61,738 nt of DNA, from assembly GCF_041435095.1 (NCBI RefSeq), contig NZ_CP108026.1, forward strand, positions 1 to 61,738, read 5' to 3'. This document shows positions 1-8,774 of the stretch, piece after piece (position 1 is the stretch's first letter; each line of letters opens with the position of its first letter). This DNA is from Kitasatospora sp. NBC_00315. GTDB taxonomy: Bacteria; Actinomycetota; Actinomycetes; Streptomycetales; Streptomycetaceae. The notes under the pieces are model-generated. The model did no database searches, had not been told where the DNA came from, and saw only the letters and a list, made by a program, of their open reading frames with translations. A program made the position numbers and the translations under genes.

Positions 1-3
1 GTC

Positions 4-271
4 CCTACGGGCCTTCGGCCCTCCGTTCGCCACCGCCCTTCGGGCGGTGGGCGGACCTGCTCCGCGTGTCCGTGGCCTGACCTTCGGTCAGGCCGGCCCG
101 GCTTCGCTCGGGCCTGTCGGTCACTCCGCTTCGCTCCATTCCCTCCGGTGGCTGGGGCTCGTTCAAGTCATTGAACTGGGTTTTTGGTTGATTTCACGAC
201 GGGCTGACTGGGAGTGGGGGCCTGTTCGGGGGCGCGTGCGGGTCGGCTTCACTCCTGTCAGATTGGTCTAG
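4..271. repeat. Left terminal inverted repeat (telomere)
   Basis: This segment matches the reverse complement of 61471-61738 over about 268 bp with scattered mismatches, so left position x pairs with 61742 minus x. Three extra bases (gtc) precede the matched part at the left end. It begins CCTACGGGCC and is not similar to the archetypal Streptomyces telomere start known to me. Linear Streptomyces replicons carry terminal protein on such ends. Similarity stops sharply at a GGTCTAG half-palindrome. Confidence 0.95.
9..114. other. Left telomeric hairpin cluster
   Basis: Four inverted repeats lie in a row: 9-21 (GGGCC-TTC-GGCCC), 30-50 (nine-base stems around TTC), 74-94 (nine-base stems around TTC) and 95-114 (GGCCCG/CGGGCC with an imperfect centre). 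On the 3'-ending strand each loop reads GAA, a GNA-type triloop. GNA triloops closed by a sheared G-A pair are known to be very stable and are typical of folded 3' overhangs in Streptomyces telomeres. The mirror set lies at 61628-61733. Confidence 0.85.
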
Positions 272-286
272 TCCATGGTCTAGACC
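265..286. repeat. Near-perfect 22 bp palindrome at left TIR boundary
   Basis: GGTCTAG and CTAGACC arms flank CCATGG, with one mismatched pair. The terminal repeat ends inside this palindrome. The right-end counterpart is the 10 bp palindrome GGTCTAGACC at 61468-61477. Confidence 0.7.
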
Positions 287-593
287 ACGATTTTCACTCC
301 CCGAGCGACCACGGTGCGCTACCGTGGGAGGGTGAGCAACGAGACCGAGTGTATCAAATTTGCACCGTCAGCAGATCCCGCCGTAGTGAGCCTGCGGACC
401 CCACTTCTGGCAGATTCCCGCGAAATCCGGACGCCCGACTGATAGCCTGCCGGATAGCTGTCGTGAAGTGACTTGTGCTTCCAGTTCGACCCTTTCCGGT
501 CGCGACTGGTGAATGTATCAGGATCGCACTGCCAGAGAATCCCGCGAGAGGCCGTGTGCGGGGTCGGGAATTCGGATGAGGGGAGAGAGTTCC
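287..593. other. Intergenic region inside left telomere
   Basis: About 300 bp between the telomere and the helicase gene. No convincing gene was seen. It should hold the promoter of the helicase, but no clear -35/-10 pair can be picked. Confidence 0.5.
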
Positions 594-3188
594 GTGGGTG
601 TCGTAAAGCCGGGTCTGCTGGCCGTGGAAGCCACCAAGGGGGTCACGCTGCGGGGGCACCAGGAGGAGGCCCTGGCGGCCGTCGTGCGGGGTCTGACGCT
701 GCGCCCGGGGCAGGTGGCGCCGAACGGTCTGCGGGTGACGGTGCAGATGGCCACCGGCACCGGCAAGAGCTACGTGGGGGCGGTGGCCGGGCAGCGCCTG
801 GCTCCACGGGGCGTGGTCCTGGTCGTGGTGCCCACCCTGAACCTGCTGCTTCAGATGATCGGTTCCTGGCGGGAGGCCGGCCGGGCCGGGGAGATGCACG
901 CGGTGTGCTCCCTGATGCAGAAGGAGCTCCCGGCCGGGGTGCTGGCCTCCACCAGCGGGCTGATCGTCGGGGACTGGATCGCGCGGGCGGCCAGGGGCCG
1001 GCGCCCGCTCACGCTGTTCGCCACCTACGCCTCGGTCGGAGCGGTGCGCGACGCCTACGCCTACTGGGCGAGGGAGAAGCAGGAGCTGCTGCCCGAGCTG
1101 GACCTGATGGTCTGCGACGAGGCGCACCGGTCCTCCGGCAGTGTCGAGAAGTCGTGGACGGTGGTGCACGACCAGGCGTCCATCCCGGCGGCCCGCAGGT
1201 GCTACATGACCGCCACCCCGCGTATCTGGGCGCCGCCCACCCGGATGCTCAAGGCCCGCGAAGGAGCCCACCAGCCGCTGCCGGAGGAGCTGGCGGTGTC
1301 CATGGACGACGTGCGCGTCTACGGGCCCCACGTGTTCTCCCTGGGCCTGGCCGAGTCGATCGAAAAATCCCTGCTGGCGCCGTTCGAGGTGGTGGTGCTG
1401 GAGCTGCGTGACCCGCTCGCCGACCGCGACGCCGCCGACAAGCAGCCAGTGCCCTGGGGCGCCGGGGTCGGCGAGGCGCAGGACGGGAGCGCGGACGAGG
1501 TGCCGGCCGAGCACCTGGCCGCGATGCAGGCCGGCCTGCTCAAGGTGGCCGCCGAGCGCGGCCTCAAGCGCACCATCACCTTCCACAACCGCACCCTGGA
1601 GGCACGGTATTTCAGCGAGACGCTGAACCAGACGGTGGAGCGGCTGCACCAGACGAACCCGGAGAAATATCCCGAGGAAATCTGGGCCCAGTGGCTGTCC
1701 GGCGAACACTCCGTGGATTTCCGCGAGGAGGTCATCGGCGAGTTCGGACAAGACGAGGAAGACGACGGCCTCAGCTACCGGGTGATCTCCCAGTGCAAGA
1801 TCATGGGCGAGGGAGTCGATATCCCGAATGCGGATTCGATCCTCCTCATGGGCCGTGGCAGCATGGTCGATATCGTCCAGGCCGTCGGCCGGGCCCTGCG
1901 GATGAAGCCCGGTGAGGGCAAGATGGCGAGCCTTATCGTGCCGGTCTTCCTCAAGCCCGGGGAGAAGCCCGGGGACATTCTGGAGTCGGACAGCTATGGT
2001 GGGCTCGTTAAAATTTTGACCGCTTTGAGGTCACATGACACCCGCATGGTGGAGGCCCTGGCGGTGCCTCAGAAGTCCGGGAAGCGGACCACCGGGCGCA
2101 GCGCCGAGGCGGCCTTCGCACCTGGTGAGGGCAGTGGTGGGGGTGCTGGCGGGGCGGGGGCGTTCACGCTGCCGGTGCGGTTCGAGAGCGACCCCGGCGA
2201 TGACGTCCTGGCGCTGTTCATCGCCTCACGGGTACTGACGAGCGAGACGCAGTTGTGGCGTGAGGCGATCGGCCACGTACGGAACTGGTTCAAAGAAACC
2301 GGCGGTCTCGACGTGCCCTATTCGGCATTGGTCGGAGAAAACCAGAACTTCCCCTTGGGTAAATGGCTGTCAGATCGCAGGGTGGAGAATGCGGCCGGTG
2401 AGCTGGCGTCATGGCGGGTGACGCAGCTGGACGGGTTCGGGATGATCTGGTCCGTCTCCGACGCCCGGTTCGAGGCCGGCCTGGACTGGGCGCGGGTCTG
2501 GGCGAAGGACCACGGCGGCTCCCTGGCGGCGCCCGCGCGGGCCTCGGTGGGCGGGTACGCGATCGGCACGTGGCTGTCTGAGTTGAGGGCGGCGGCGCAG
2601 GTTCCGACCGGGGAGCAGGGGGCTCTGGACCCGGAGCGGCGGCGGCAGTTGGAGGAGATCGACCCGTGGTGGTGCCCCACCTGGCCGATCGCCTGGCAGC
2701 GCGCCTACAGCGTGGCTCGGCAGTGGTGGCTGGAGTCCGACGGCCAGGTCGACTGGACCGCCCTGCCCTTGGAGACCGTGTTCGAGGGTGAGCAGCTCGG
2801 CCGGTGGGTGCTGGCGCAGCGTGCCGGCTTTCCCGGTCTGGAGGAGGACCAGCGGGACCTGCTGGCGGCGATCGGCATCGAGGAGGACTCCGAGCTGGTG
2901 GCCGCGAGGGAGGCCGCCGAGGCGAAGCCGAAGGTGTCCCGCACCGACCGGTTCGCCCAGGGCCTGGCCGCGCTGGCCCGGTTCGTGGAGCGGGAAGGCC
3001 ATGCCCGGGTGCCCAGGGCGCACAAGGAGGTGCTGGAGGCCGTGGAGCGGCCGGACGGGAGCGGGGAGGTGGAGGCCGGGGTGGTCGTGGCATTGGGCGC
3101 CTGGACCAACAACATGAAGGCCCGCCGGGCGAAGCTGACGCCGGGGCAGCTCGCCCAGCTCGCCGAGCACGGGGTGCAGTGGGCGTAG
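594..3188 (+). CDS. Terminal DEAH-box helicase, ttrA-like
   Basis: This encodes an 864 aa superfamily 2 helicase if started at the GTG at 594, which has a GGGGAG ribosome site 8 bases upstream; ATG codons at 576 and 513 are alternatives. Seen: Walker A ATGTGKS (residues 53-59), DEAH box in VCDEAH (about 172-178), motif III TATPR (about 205) and motif VI QAVGRALR (about 430). The C-terminal third carries Trp-rich helicase-associated repeats. Helicase-like genes are a known hallmark of the ends of Streptomyces linear replicons, where ttrA homologues have been linked to conjugal transfer. It reads inward from the left telomere. The terminal position supports a role at chromosome ends or in transfer, but the substrate is unknown. 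Confidence 0.88.
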   Translation: MGVVKPGLLAVEATKGVTLRGHQEEALAAVVRGLTLRPGQVAPNGLRVTVQMATGTGKSYVGAVAGQRLAPRGVVLVVVPTLNLLLQMIGSWREAGRAGEMHAVCSLMQKELPAGVLASTSGLIVGDWIARAARGRRPLTLFATYASVGAVRDAYAYWAREKQELLPELDLMVCDEAHRSSGSVEKSWTVVHDQASIPAARRCYMTATPRIWAPPTRMLKAREGAHQPLPEELAVSMDDVRVYGPHVFSLGLAESIEKSLLAPFEVVVLELRDPLADRDAADKQPVPWGAGVGEAQDGSADEVPAEHLAAMQAGLLKVAAERGLKRTITFHNRTLEARYFSETLNQTVERLHQTNPEKYPEEIWAQWLSGEHSVDFREEVIGEFGQDEEDDGLSYRVISQCKIMGEGVDIPNADSILLMGRGSMVDIVQAVGRALRMKPGEGKMASLIVPVFLKPGEKPGDILESDSYGGLVKILTALRSHDTRMVEALAVPQKSGKRTTGRSAEAAFAPGEGSGGGAGGAGAFTLPVRFESDPGDDVLALFIASRVLTSETQLWREAIGHVRNWFKETGGLDVPYSALVGENQNFPLGKWLSDRRVENAAGELASWRVTQLDGFGMIWSVSDARFEAGLDWARVWAKDHGGSLAAPARASVGGYAIGTWLSELRAAAQVPTGEQGALDPERRRQLEEIDPWWCPTWPIAWQRAYSVARQWWLESDGQVDWTALPLETVFEGEQLGRWVLAQRAGFPGLEEDQRDLLAAIGIEEDSELVAAREAAEAKPKVSRTDRFAQGLAALARFVEREGHARVPRAHKEVLEAVERPDGSGEVEAGVVVALGAWTNNMKARRAKLTPGQLAQLAEHGVQWA

Positions 3189-3386
3189 CGATGTAGCCCT
3201 GCCCGAGGGCGTTGTCGGCCGATTCCGCGAGTTCGCGGGGTCGGCCGGCTGCGTTCTCGGGCCTCTTGCTGTCTACCGGGCTCTGCGGACTGCGAAGGGG
3301 CGACAGGGCTGACCGCCGGCGGTGGGCGCGCTGCTCGCCGAGGTGGTCCGAGGGCGGCGGTGCGGGGCCTGCCGGGAGGCTTCGTC

Positions 3387-3848
3387 CTAGACGTCGCTGT
3401 CGGGTTGGAAGTGCCGGCTGGTGCGCAGGTCCTCGCCGCGTCGGGCGGTGCCCACGCACGCCACGAAAAGTCTCCATCCGTCGGCGCAGTCCGCGGTGAT
3501 CCCGTAGCCGACGGCTGGCGAGCTGGCCTGGGTGCTGTACCGCTCTTCCCTGATGATCTGGCCGTCGGTGTCGGCGGCCGCGAGAGCGGTTAGCAGTGCC
3601 AGCTCGACCTGCGCGGTGGCGACCTTGCCGCCGCCCAGTTCGGGCAGCGGCTGCGGGGTGAGGCGCTCGTCCTCACCGGCCGCCGGCGCGACGCCGGAGG
3701 CGCCGGAGACCATCCAGTAGACCGAGCCCGCGTCCTTGATGGTGACCTGGAGGCCGTAGGGGCGGCCCGGCCACACGACGGCCGACTCCACACCGGTGAT
3801 CTCGGGAAGGCGGGTCAGGAGTGTCTGCTGAAGATCGGCGGGCGTCAT
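3387..3848 (-). CDS. Hypothetical protein
   Basis: A 153 aa protein starting at the ATG at 3848 (MTPADLQQ). It has an acidic, mixed alpha/beta-looking sequence without low complexity, and codon use is typical of this GC-rich genome. No motif, signal peptide or membrane segment was recognised. It faces the helicase gene convergently across 198 bp. The reading frame stays open far upstream (to 5147), but that extension is Pro/Arg-rich and is a shadow of the gene at 4519-6069. Confidence 0.65.
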   Translation of the reverse strand: MTPADLQQTLLTRLPEITGVESAVVWPGRPYGLQVTIKDAGSVYWMVSGASGVAPAAGEDERLTPQPLPELGGGKVATAQVELALLTALAAADTDGQIIREERYSTQASSPAVGYGITADCADGWRLFVACVGTARRGEDLRTSRHFQPDSDV

Positions 3849-4518
3849 GGCGTAACCGTAGTGCTGTTCGAGTGCCGGGTTCGCCGTCGACCCGGGGGAG
3901 CTGCCGGCGCGGATGTACGGCGCGGAACCTGGCAACCGCTCCCGGGCAGGCCCGGTGGGTGGGCGACGGCGTGTCGTGGGGCCGCCGGGGCGGTGAGGAG
4001 CCGCGCAGCGGGCAGGGTGTCGGCATGTCTGTACGTCGAAGTCATCGTCGTGGCCGTTCCCGGGCCCTGGGCCTGTCCGTCGACCTACTGGAACCGGCCG
4101 CGCCGCAGGATCATCAGGCGCGGCCGGTTCCGGACCCTGCGGGGCCCCGTACGGCGCCACCGGTCGTGGGTGCCGCTGACGGGACGGGGGAGAGCCGGGA
4201 GGGCGTCCCGGTGGCTGCTGCGGACTGCTGCGCGGCGGTGCGCAGCCGTGACGTCCGCGAAGGCGGCGGCGTGATCGTGTGGACCCGGCACGCTGCCGGG
4301 TGTCCGGTCTGGTCGGCTCGCTGAGCGGCTCGGTCAACCCCACCAGGCGGCCGTGGTCCCGATGCCGCCGTCGCCCTGGTCGCCGTTGCCGGATCCACTC
4401 TCCCGAGTCAGGTTCGCCGGCCCGGCCCGGAGCAGCTCGGTGATCCGGTCGGCGACGTCGGTCGGCAGCTGGACGGTGTGCTTCTCGAGGTCGTGCGGGC
4501 CGCCGGTGGTCAGCCTGG
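3849..4518. other. Mostly non-coding region with two doubtful small ORFs
   Basis: Two weak possibilities are seen. One is a plus-strand ORF at 4025-4324, listed separately. The other is a minus-strand frame ending at 4334 (reads HTVQLPTDVADRITELLRAG), which looks protein-like but has no ATG, GTG or TTG before running into the overlapping gene at 4519. It could be the remains of a gene. Confidence 0.4.
4025..4324 (+). CDS. Possible small protein
   Basis: A 99 aa ORF from the ATG at 4025, preceded by a GGGCAGGG stretch. The sequence is Arg- and Ala-rich and no family is recognised. It would diverge from the gene ending at 3387. It may be spurious. Confidence 0.3.
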   Translation: MSVRRSHRRGRSRALGLSVDLLEPAAPQDHQARPVPDPAGPRTAPPVVGAADGTGESREGVPVAAADCCAAVRSRDVREGGGVIVWTRHAAGCPVWSAR

Positions 4519-6069
4519 TTAGGTTCTGTTCGCGGCAGAGCTTGGGAGAAGGTTCCGTCGGGCTGGGAAGCGGCGCAGTAGCCGTGCCAGGGCGGCGGCG
4601 GCCTTGTTCGGCCCGAGGACTGCTGCGGCCTGGCGGTACCAGAAGTCGGTGATGGTCTGCCGGGCGTGCTGCTGGGCGGTGCCGACGGCGGTCTGCGGCC
4701 TGTCGGGCAGGTAGCACCCGTAGACAGGGATGCTGGTGACGCCTGCGGCGCGCAGGGCGCAGAGGCGGTGCTGCCCATCGGTGAGGAAGGTGTCGCCGTC
4801 GTCCCAGTTGATTGCTCTCCCGGGGCTCGCCAGGGCGAGTGCCCATTGCTGGTCGCGTTCGGTGAGTTTGTGGACCTTGTCGTCGGCGGCGTCGCGCTCC
4901 GCTTCGGTGAGGGCCCGGGCGACGGTGAGGGCGGTGTCCGCGATGGCGGTCCAGTCGTCGCCCTGGTGATAGGGGCAGGCGGCGAACTCGGCCGGGGTGG
5001 TCGTGGCGAACTGTTCCGCGCTCGCGGCCTGGCGGGCCCCGTCTGCGTCGGGGTAGGTCTCCGCGATGGCCTTGCCGCGCTGCTCGTAGAGGCATTTGTG
5101 CAGGCGTGAGGGCCACGGCAGTGCTGCGACCGGCACCGGCCGGACACCGCTGGTCCCCCGCATGTGGAGTTCGCGTTGGAAGGGGTCGCTGATCAGGCTC
5201 GGGTAGAGGTCGAGTTCACCGTCCGGCGTGGCCGGGCGCAGTTGCTCGTCGGTGGCGCGTTGGCGGGCGGGGTCGGGTTCGGTGGTGTCGGTCAGGTCGT
5301 GGTAGGGGCCGGAGGACCAGTGTTGTTCCTCGTCGCCGCGCTGTCGTTCGGGGTTGGGTTGGACCTGGACGGTGACCGGGCCGTCGGCGAGCAGGAGGGT
5401 GCCGGACAGGCCGTGGACGGAGACCAGGATCAGCGTGCCGCCTGCCCACTCGGGGGTGGTGAGCAGGCGGTTGAGTGGTTCGCCGCGCAGGTGGGTGACG
5501 TGCTCGATGCGGTGGAAGCCCTCGTCGCTGGCCATGCCGTCCGGGGTGTGGCGGTGGGCGTGGGTCTGCAGGTAGTCGCCGGTCGTCAGCGCGGAAGCCG
5601 GCTTGCTGAAGGTCGTGGCCCGCGGCGCCGGCGCTGGCGTCGCCTCCAGCGGTACCCGCTGTTCGGGCGGGATCGGGGTGGGGCCGACCTGGCTTCGCCG
5701 CAAGCGGTGCTCACCCTCGGGGAGGATTGCGTCCCGGAAGAACGGTGCCGAACGCGATGGCCAGGTCGGGTGCGTCTCGTCCCAGGCGAGGCGTTGGGCG
5801 CTGATCTGCTTCAGCAGCCATTGGTCTCCCGCGCCGAGAAGGACCGGGCCGGGCAGCCCCTGGCAGAACACCACCGCGACGCCGCCTCCTGGCATCGTGG
5901 CCATCTCCCGGCTCTCTTCGGTCAGGAACGACAGGTCGGTGATGTGCTCAATCTGCTCGACCCTGGCATAGCCCTCGTCACGCGGCAGGCGCCCGGCCGT
6001 CCAGCGGTGGCTGGCCACTCTCAGGTAGTCGCCCGGCCGGACCGCCCCGTCAACCTCCACAGTGTTCAC
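4519..6069 (-). CDS. ParB/sulfiredoxin-like domain protein with an internal duplication
   Basis: A 516 aa protein from the GTG at 6069 (VNTVEVDG). The N-terminal half holds two related segments: PGDYLRVASHRW...DEGYARVEQIEHIT and TGDYLQTHAHRH...DEGFHRIEHVTHL. Each is followed by a beta-rich stretch (GLPGPVLLGAGD; GLSGTLLLADGP), so it looks like an ancient duplication of about 110 residues. Near residue 430 the motif TDGQHRLCALRAAG is typical of the ParB/sulfiredoxin nuclease-like fold. It starts divergently from the gene at 6226. No helix-turn-helix is evident, so it is unlikely to be a classical ParB and may be a nuclease- or kinase-like relative. The function is not known. Confidence 0.75.
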   Translation of the reverse strand: MNTVEVDGAVRPGDYLRVASHRWTAGRLPRDEGYARVEQIEHITDLSFLTEESREMATMPGGGVAVVFCQGLPGPVLLGAGDQWLLKQISAQRLAWDETHPTWPSRSAPFFRDAILPEGEHRLRRSQVGPTPIPPEQRVPLEATPAPAPRATTFSKPASALTTGDYLQTHAHRHTPDGMASDEGFHRIEHVTHLRGEPLNRLLTTPEWAGGTLILVSVHGLSGTLLLADGPVTVQVQPNPERQRGDEEQHWSSGPYHDLTDTTEPDPARQRATDEQLRPATPDGELDLYPSLISDPFQRELHMRGTSGVRPVPVAALPWPSRLHKCLYEQRGKAIAETYPDADGARQAASAEQFATTTPAEFAACPYHQGDDWTAIADTALTVARALTEAERDAADDKVHKLTERDQQWALALASPGRAINWDDGDTFLTDGQHRLCALRAAGVTSIPVYGCYLPDRPQTAVGTAQQHARQTITDFWYRQAAAVLGPNKAAAALARLLRRFPARRNLLPSSAANRT

Positions 6070-6225
6070 ACCGTCCCGCTTCCCGCCGGTTCCCTCTGCC
6101 GATCCCTGCCGAGCACCGTACGACCCGGCCGCGGCCCGGCGGAGGTGATCGCCAAAACCAGTCGGCCCCGTCCGCTCTTGCGGACCGGTCACGGCGGGTG
6201 GTTGTCCGTCGGTAGGGTTCGCAGG

Positions 6226-6855
6226 GTGGACATCGAGCCGTTCGTGGATGAGGACAGTGACCACGATGTGTGCTGGATCTGCCCATCGGTGCGGTTCCCG
6301 GCGGGCGGGTTCGACGTCTTCGAGCGGCCGACTCGGGAGTGCCCGTTCGACCCGGCTGACGGATTCCGGTACACCGCGGCCGGGGTGCCGGTGTGCGTGC
6401 ACCCGTACAAGGTGGGCCTGCCGCCCGGCCGGTACGCCTCGGACGGGGAGCCGGTGCCTGCCTGCGCGCCGCGCTCGGCGTCGTTGCCGCCTTCACCGGT
6501 TGCGGACACGGCTGCGGCCCGCCAGGACGGGCCTGGGCGGGCCGTAGCCGCTGCCGCTGCCTGCGTTCTGGGCAGCGGACCCGGCTCTCCGGTCGTCCGG
6601 AGCTCCGCCGGGGGAAGCGGGGCGCCGAGCGGGGAGAGCCGGGAGCGCCGGTCTCCCGCGCCGTACGCGGGAGTCATTCCGCCGGGCCTGCCCGACGAAC
6701 TCGGCGGCCTGGCGGCGTGGGTGGGGGAGCTGGCGCGCGACGCGGCGCCGGAGGATCTGGCCGAGGTGCTGGCCGGCGCCGAGGCTGCGGCGCTGACCAG
6801 GTTCCCCGAGACCGAGGTGCTCGCGGTGCTGCGCCGCGTGCTGTCGGGCGGTTAG
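6226..6855 (+). CDS. Hypothetical protein with N-terminal cysteines
   Basis: A 209 aa protein from the GTG at 6226, divergent from the ParB/Srx-like gene. The N-terminus has CWICP, then ECPFD and CVHP, possibly a metal-binding patch within the first 65 residues. An Ala/Pro/Ser-rich linker follows, then a C-terminal helical part (about residues 150-209). The stop overlaps the end of the convergent gene at 6852. No family was recognised. Confidence 0.6.
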   Translation: MDIEPFVDEDSDHDVCWICPSVRFPAGGFDVFERPTRECPFDPADGFRYTAAGVPVCVHPYKVGLPPGRYASDGEPVPACAPRSASLPPSPVADTAAARQDGPGRAVAAAAACVLGSGPGSPVVRSSAGGSGAPSGESRERRSPAPYAGVIPPGLPDELGGLAAWVGELARDAAPEDLAEVLAGAEAAALTRFPETEVLAVLRRVLSGG

Positions 6856-7436
6856 GCCGCCGCGAACGAGATCGAGTGCTCGCGCCCGGAGCGGCCCATC
6901 CCGATGCTGTCGTACTTCTTGGCGAGGATCGCCAGGCGCCGGTCGACCTCCTTCTTGTCGAGCCAGTACCGGGTGGGCGGCTCGGCGCCCCAGGCGGCGA
7001 GGTAGGCGGCGTGGGTGTAGCCGCCGCTGGTGTAGTCGGTGTGCTCCTGGTCGGTCTGGTGGATGACGGAGACGCCGACGCGCTCGGCGATCCGGGCGAG
7101 CAGCTGCGGCTGGGCGATCATCGCGTGGGTCATCTCGTCCACCGGCACGGGCAGCGCCACCTCGGCGGCCCGCTCGTCCCCGGTCAGCTCGAACACGCTG
7201 GCCTTGAGCGCGATGGCCCGCAGGCCCTCGCGCAGCAGCGGGCCCTTGTCGGTGTCCAGGTTCCACCGCTCGATGGTCGGGAAGCCGGTGAAGCACTGCC
7301 AGTCGCTGGAGTACTCCAGGGTGGCGGCCTCGAAGGCCGGGAACTCGGAGTCGGCCTCGATGGCGGCCAGGATCTCGGCGGCGCGGCGGCCGACCAGCTC
7401 GGCGGTGGGGAGTTCGGTTGCGGTCATGCGGATCAC
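6852..7436 (-). CDS. Hypothetical protein
   Basis: A 194 aa protein with a balanced, globular-looking composition. A GTG at 7436 and an ATG at 7427 (MTATELP) are possible starts behind GAGGAG. It contains LKASVFELTGDERAAEVALPV and several conserved-looking Trp/His positions. No known motif or membrane segment was seen. It overlaps the convergent gene before it by four bases at the stop. Confidence 0.7.
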   Translation of the reverse strand: MIRMTATELPTAELVGRRAAEILAAIEADSEFPAFEAATLEYSSDWQCFTGFPTIERWNLDTDKGPLLREGLRAIALKASVFELTGDERAAEVALPVPVDEMTHAMIAQPQLLARIAERVGVSVIHQTDQEHTDYTSGGYTHAAYLAAWGAEPPTRYWLDKKEVDRRLAILAKKYDSIGMGRSGREHSISFAAA

Positions 7437-7460
7437 TCACTCCTCGGATCTCACTTGGGT

Positions 7461-7535
7461 CCGCGCCGGGGCCCGGCGCGGGCTGGAGCGGTGGTGCTGC
7501 CTGGCGGGCCTGGTGTCGTCGTCAGGCCCGCCAGG
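7461..7535. terminator. Two adjacent GC-rich hairpins
   Basis: A 21 bp perfect palindrome at 7461-7481 is followed by 13-base perfect stems at 7500-7512 and 7523-7535. The second sits 40 bases past the stop of the minus-strand ATPase gene and is a plausible U-tail-less Streptomyces terminator. Confidence 0.7.
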
Positions 7536-7574
7536 GGCTCTGTGGGGCGCCCTGGGACGGGCGCCGGTCGGCGG

Positions 7575-8126
7575 CTACGCCACAGGGGCGCAGGCCGGTA
7601 CCAGGAGCGGCAGGGTGCGCAGCCGGGAGGCGGTGACCACGTCGGCGACGGCGGCCGCGCGGCGGGCCTGGCGGGCGACGGCGGGGATGTCGACCGGGGC
7701 GGGCAGGATGCACTCGGCCCACACCGTCTTGCCCGTCGCGGTCTTCGTCGCTCCCCAGCAGTCGGTGAGGGCGCCGACCATCAGCAGACCGCGGCCCGTC
7801 ACCTCCTCGTCGTCGCCGAACCGGTCCTGCGGGCGAGGCTGGCCGCTTCCGCCGTCGGCGACTTCGACGCGCAGCCGGTCGCCGGGCGGGGCCAGGCGCA
7901 GCGTGGCGTCGATGGTGCCGGGCCGGTTGTGGGTGGCGGCGTTGGCGATCAGTTCGGAGGCGACGGCGAGCAGGTCGTCCAGCACGGTGCCGGTGATGCC
8001 CCAGCCGGTCGCGGCGGAGCGCAGTGCGTGGCGGGCGAAGCCCACGCATTCCATGCGCTCGGCGGGGTCGGCGGCGGTGGCGTTGACGACCAGGCGGTAC
8101 TCCAGCCCGTGCCCGGTCCGGCTCAC
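7575..8126 (-). CDS. Anti-sigma-like ATP-binding protein (HATPase)
   Basis: A 183 aa protein from the GTG at 8126. It looks like the RsbW/SpoIIAB-type GHKL ATPases that abound in Streptomyces. Seen: an N-box ASELIANAATHN (about residues 68-79) and VEVADGGSG (G1-like D-x-G), followed by GRGLLMVGALTDCWG. Such proteins bind ATP and hold partner sigma or anti-anti-sigma factors by protein contact. The start overlaps the stop of the upstream gene by four bases (GTGA), so the two are translationally coupled. Confidence 0.85.
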   Translation of the reverse strand: MSRTGHGLEYRLVVNATAADPAERMECVGFARHALRSAATGWGITGTVLDDLLAVASELIANAATHNRPGTIDATLRLAPPGDRLRVEVADGGSGQPRPQDRFGDDEEVTGRGLLMVGALTDCWGATKTATGKTVWAECILPAPVDIPAVARQARRAAAVADVVTASRLRTLPLLVPACAPVA

Positions 8127-8527
8127 CGCAGCTCTCCCGGCGCGGGACAGGACCAGGCGCCGCTGGTGGTCAGCACGACACCGAGTCCCTGCAGAAGGTC
8201 CGACAGGCGCGCCCAGGCGGTCGCGTTGTCCGCGAGCATCCTGCGGTTGATAGTGACGACCACGCCCACCTGGCCGTCGGTGACCAGCTTGGTGACGCGC
8301 TGCCAGCCCGGCCGCTCGGCCAGCGGCACCAGGTCGTCCAGGTCGGTGACGGTCTCCACCACCGTCCAGCCGTCGCCGGCGGCCCGCTGCTCGCACCACG
8401 CGGTGTAGAGCCCCACGGAAGTCGGGTCCGGCTCGGCGCACACGTACGCGACGGCCCGGTCTGCTCGGGGCGGTCTGGTGGCGGCCGGGCCGCCTGGGCC
8501 GATGGGTGCGGGCGCGTTGGACAGCAT
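8123..8527 (-). CDS. Resolvase-like domain protein, probably inactive
   Basis: A 134 aa protein from the ATG at 8527. The order AVAYVCAEPD, GLYTAWCEQRAAGDGWTVVE, RPGWQRVTKLVTDGQVGVVVTINRRML follows the serine-recombinase catalytic domain fold. The usual catalytic Ser in the first strand motif (YxRVS) is not evident and there is no DNA-binding tail. It is therefore probably a non-catalytic relative coupled to the downstream ATPase. A regulatory pair is an inference. Confidence 0.65.
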   Translation of the reverse strand: MLSNAPAPIGPGGPAATRPPRADRAVAYVCAEPDPTSVGLYTAWCEQRAAGDGWTVVETVTDLDDLVPLAERPGWQRVTKLVTDGQVGVVVTINRRMLADNATAWARLSDLLQGLGVVLTTSGAWSCPAPGELR

Positions 8528-8695
8528 CAAGGACTCCCGGAAGGTGACGACACGTCGATGACTGCGGCCACCTTCGGCATGGGTACGTACCGGATGCGCC
8601 GCCAAGCCTGCGCGGTGAAGGACCGGAAGCCCCGGCCCCTCACCGCGGGCACGACTCAAGTTCACCGCCCGGCGGGCGTCTCGTGGATCCACTCG

Positions 8696-8719
8696 ACCGG
8701 ACGTTTCACCGGACGTTTC
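8696..8719. promoter_or_regulatory. Tandem 12 bp repeat, possible operator
   Basis: Two exact head-to-tail copies of ACCGGACGTTTC lie between the divergent genes at 8527 and 8775. The XRE-type product of the right-hand gene is the obvious candidate binder. Confidence 0.55.
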
Positions 8720-8774
8720 CACCACGGCGCCGGGCAGCCGGTGACAAGGTGTCAGGCAGGAGAGGGGACACCCG

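Noticed and set aside
47..271. 74-codon ORF in the left telomere with a near copy at 61471-61695
   Set aside because: It follows only from the inverted-repeat DNA; the peptide reflects hairpin sequence and has no ribosome site.
4519..6069. Calling this the plasmid ParB
   Set aside because: No helix-turn-helix or CTP-binding GERRxR motif, and it is far from parA; only the DGQHRL region resembles the fold.
8123..8527. Active serine recombinase
   Set aside because: The catalytic serine motif and the DNA-binding domain are missing; only the fold pattern remains.
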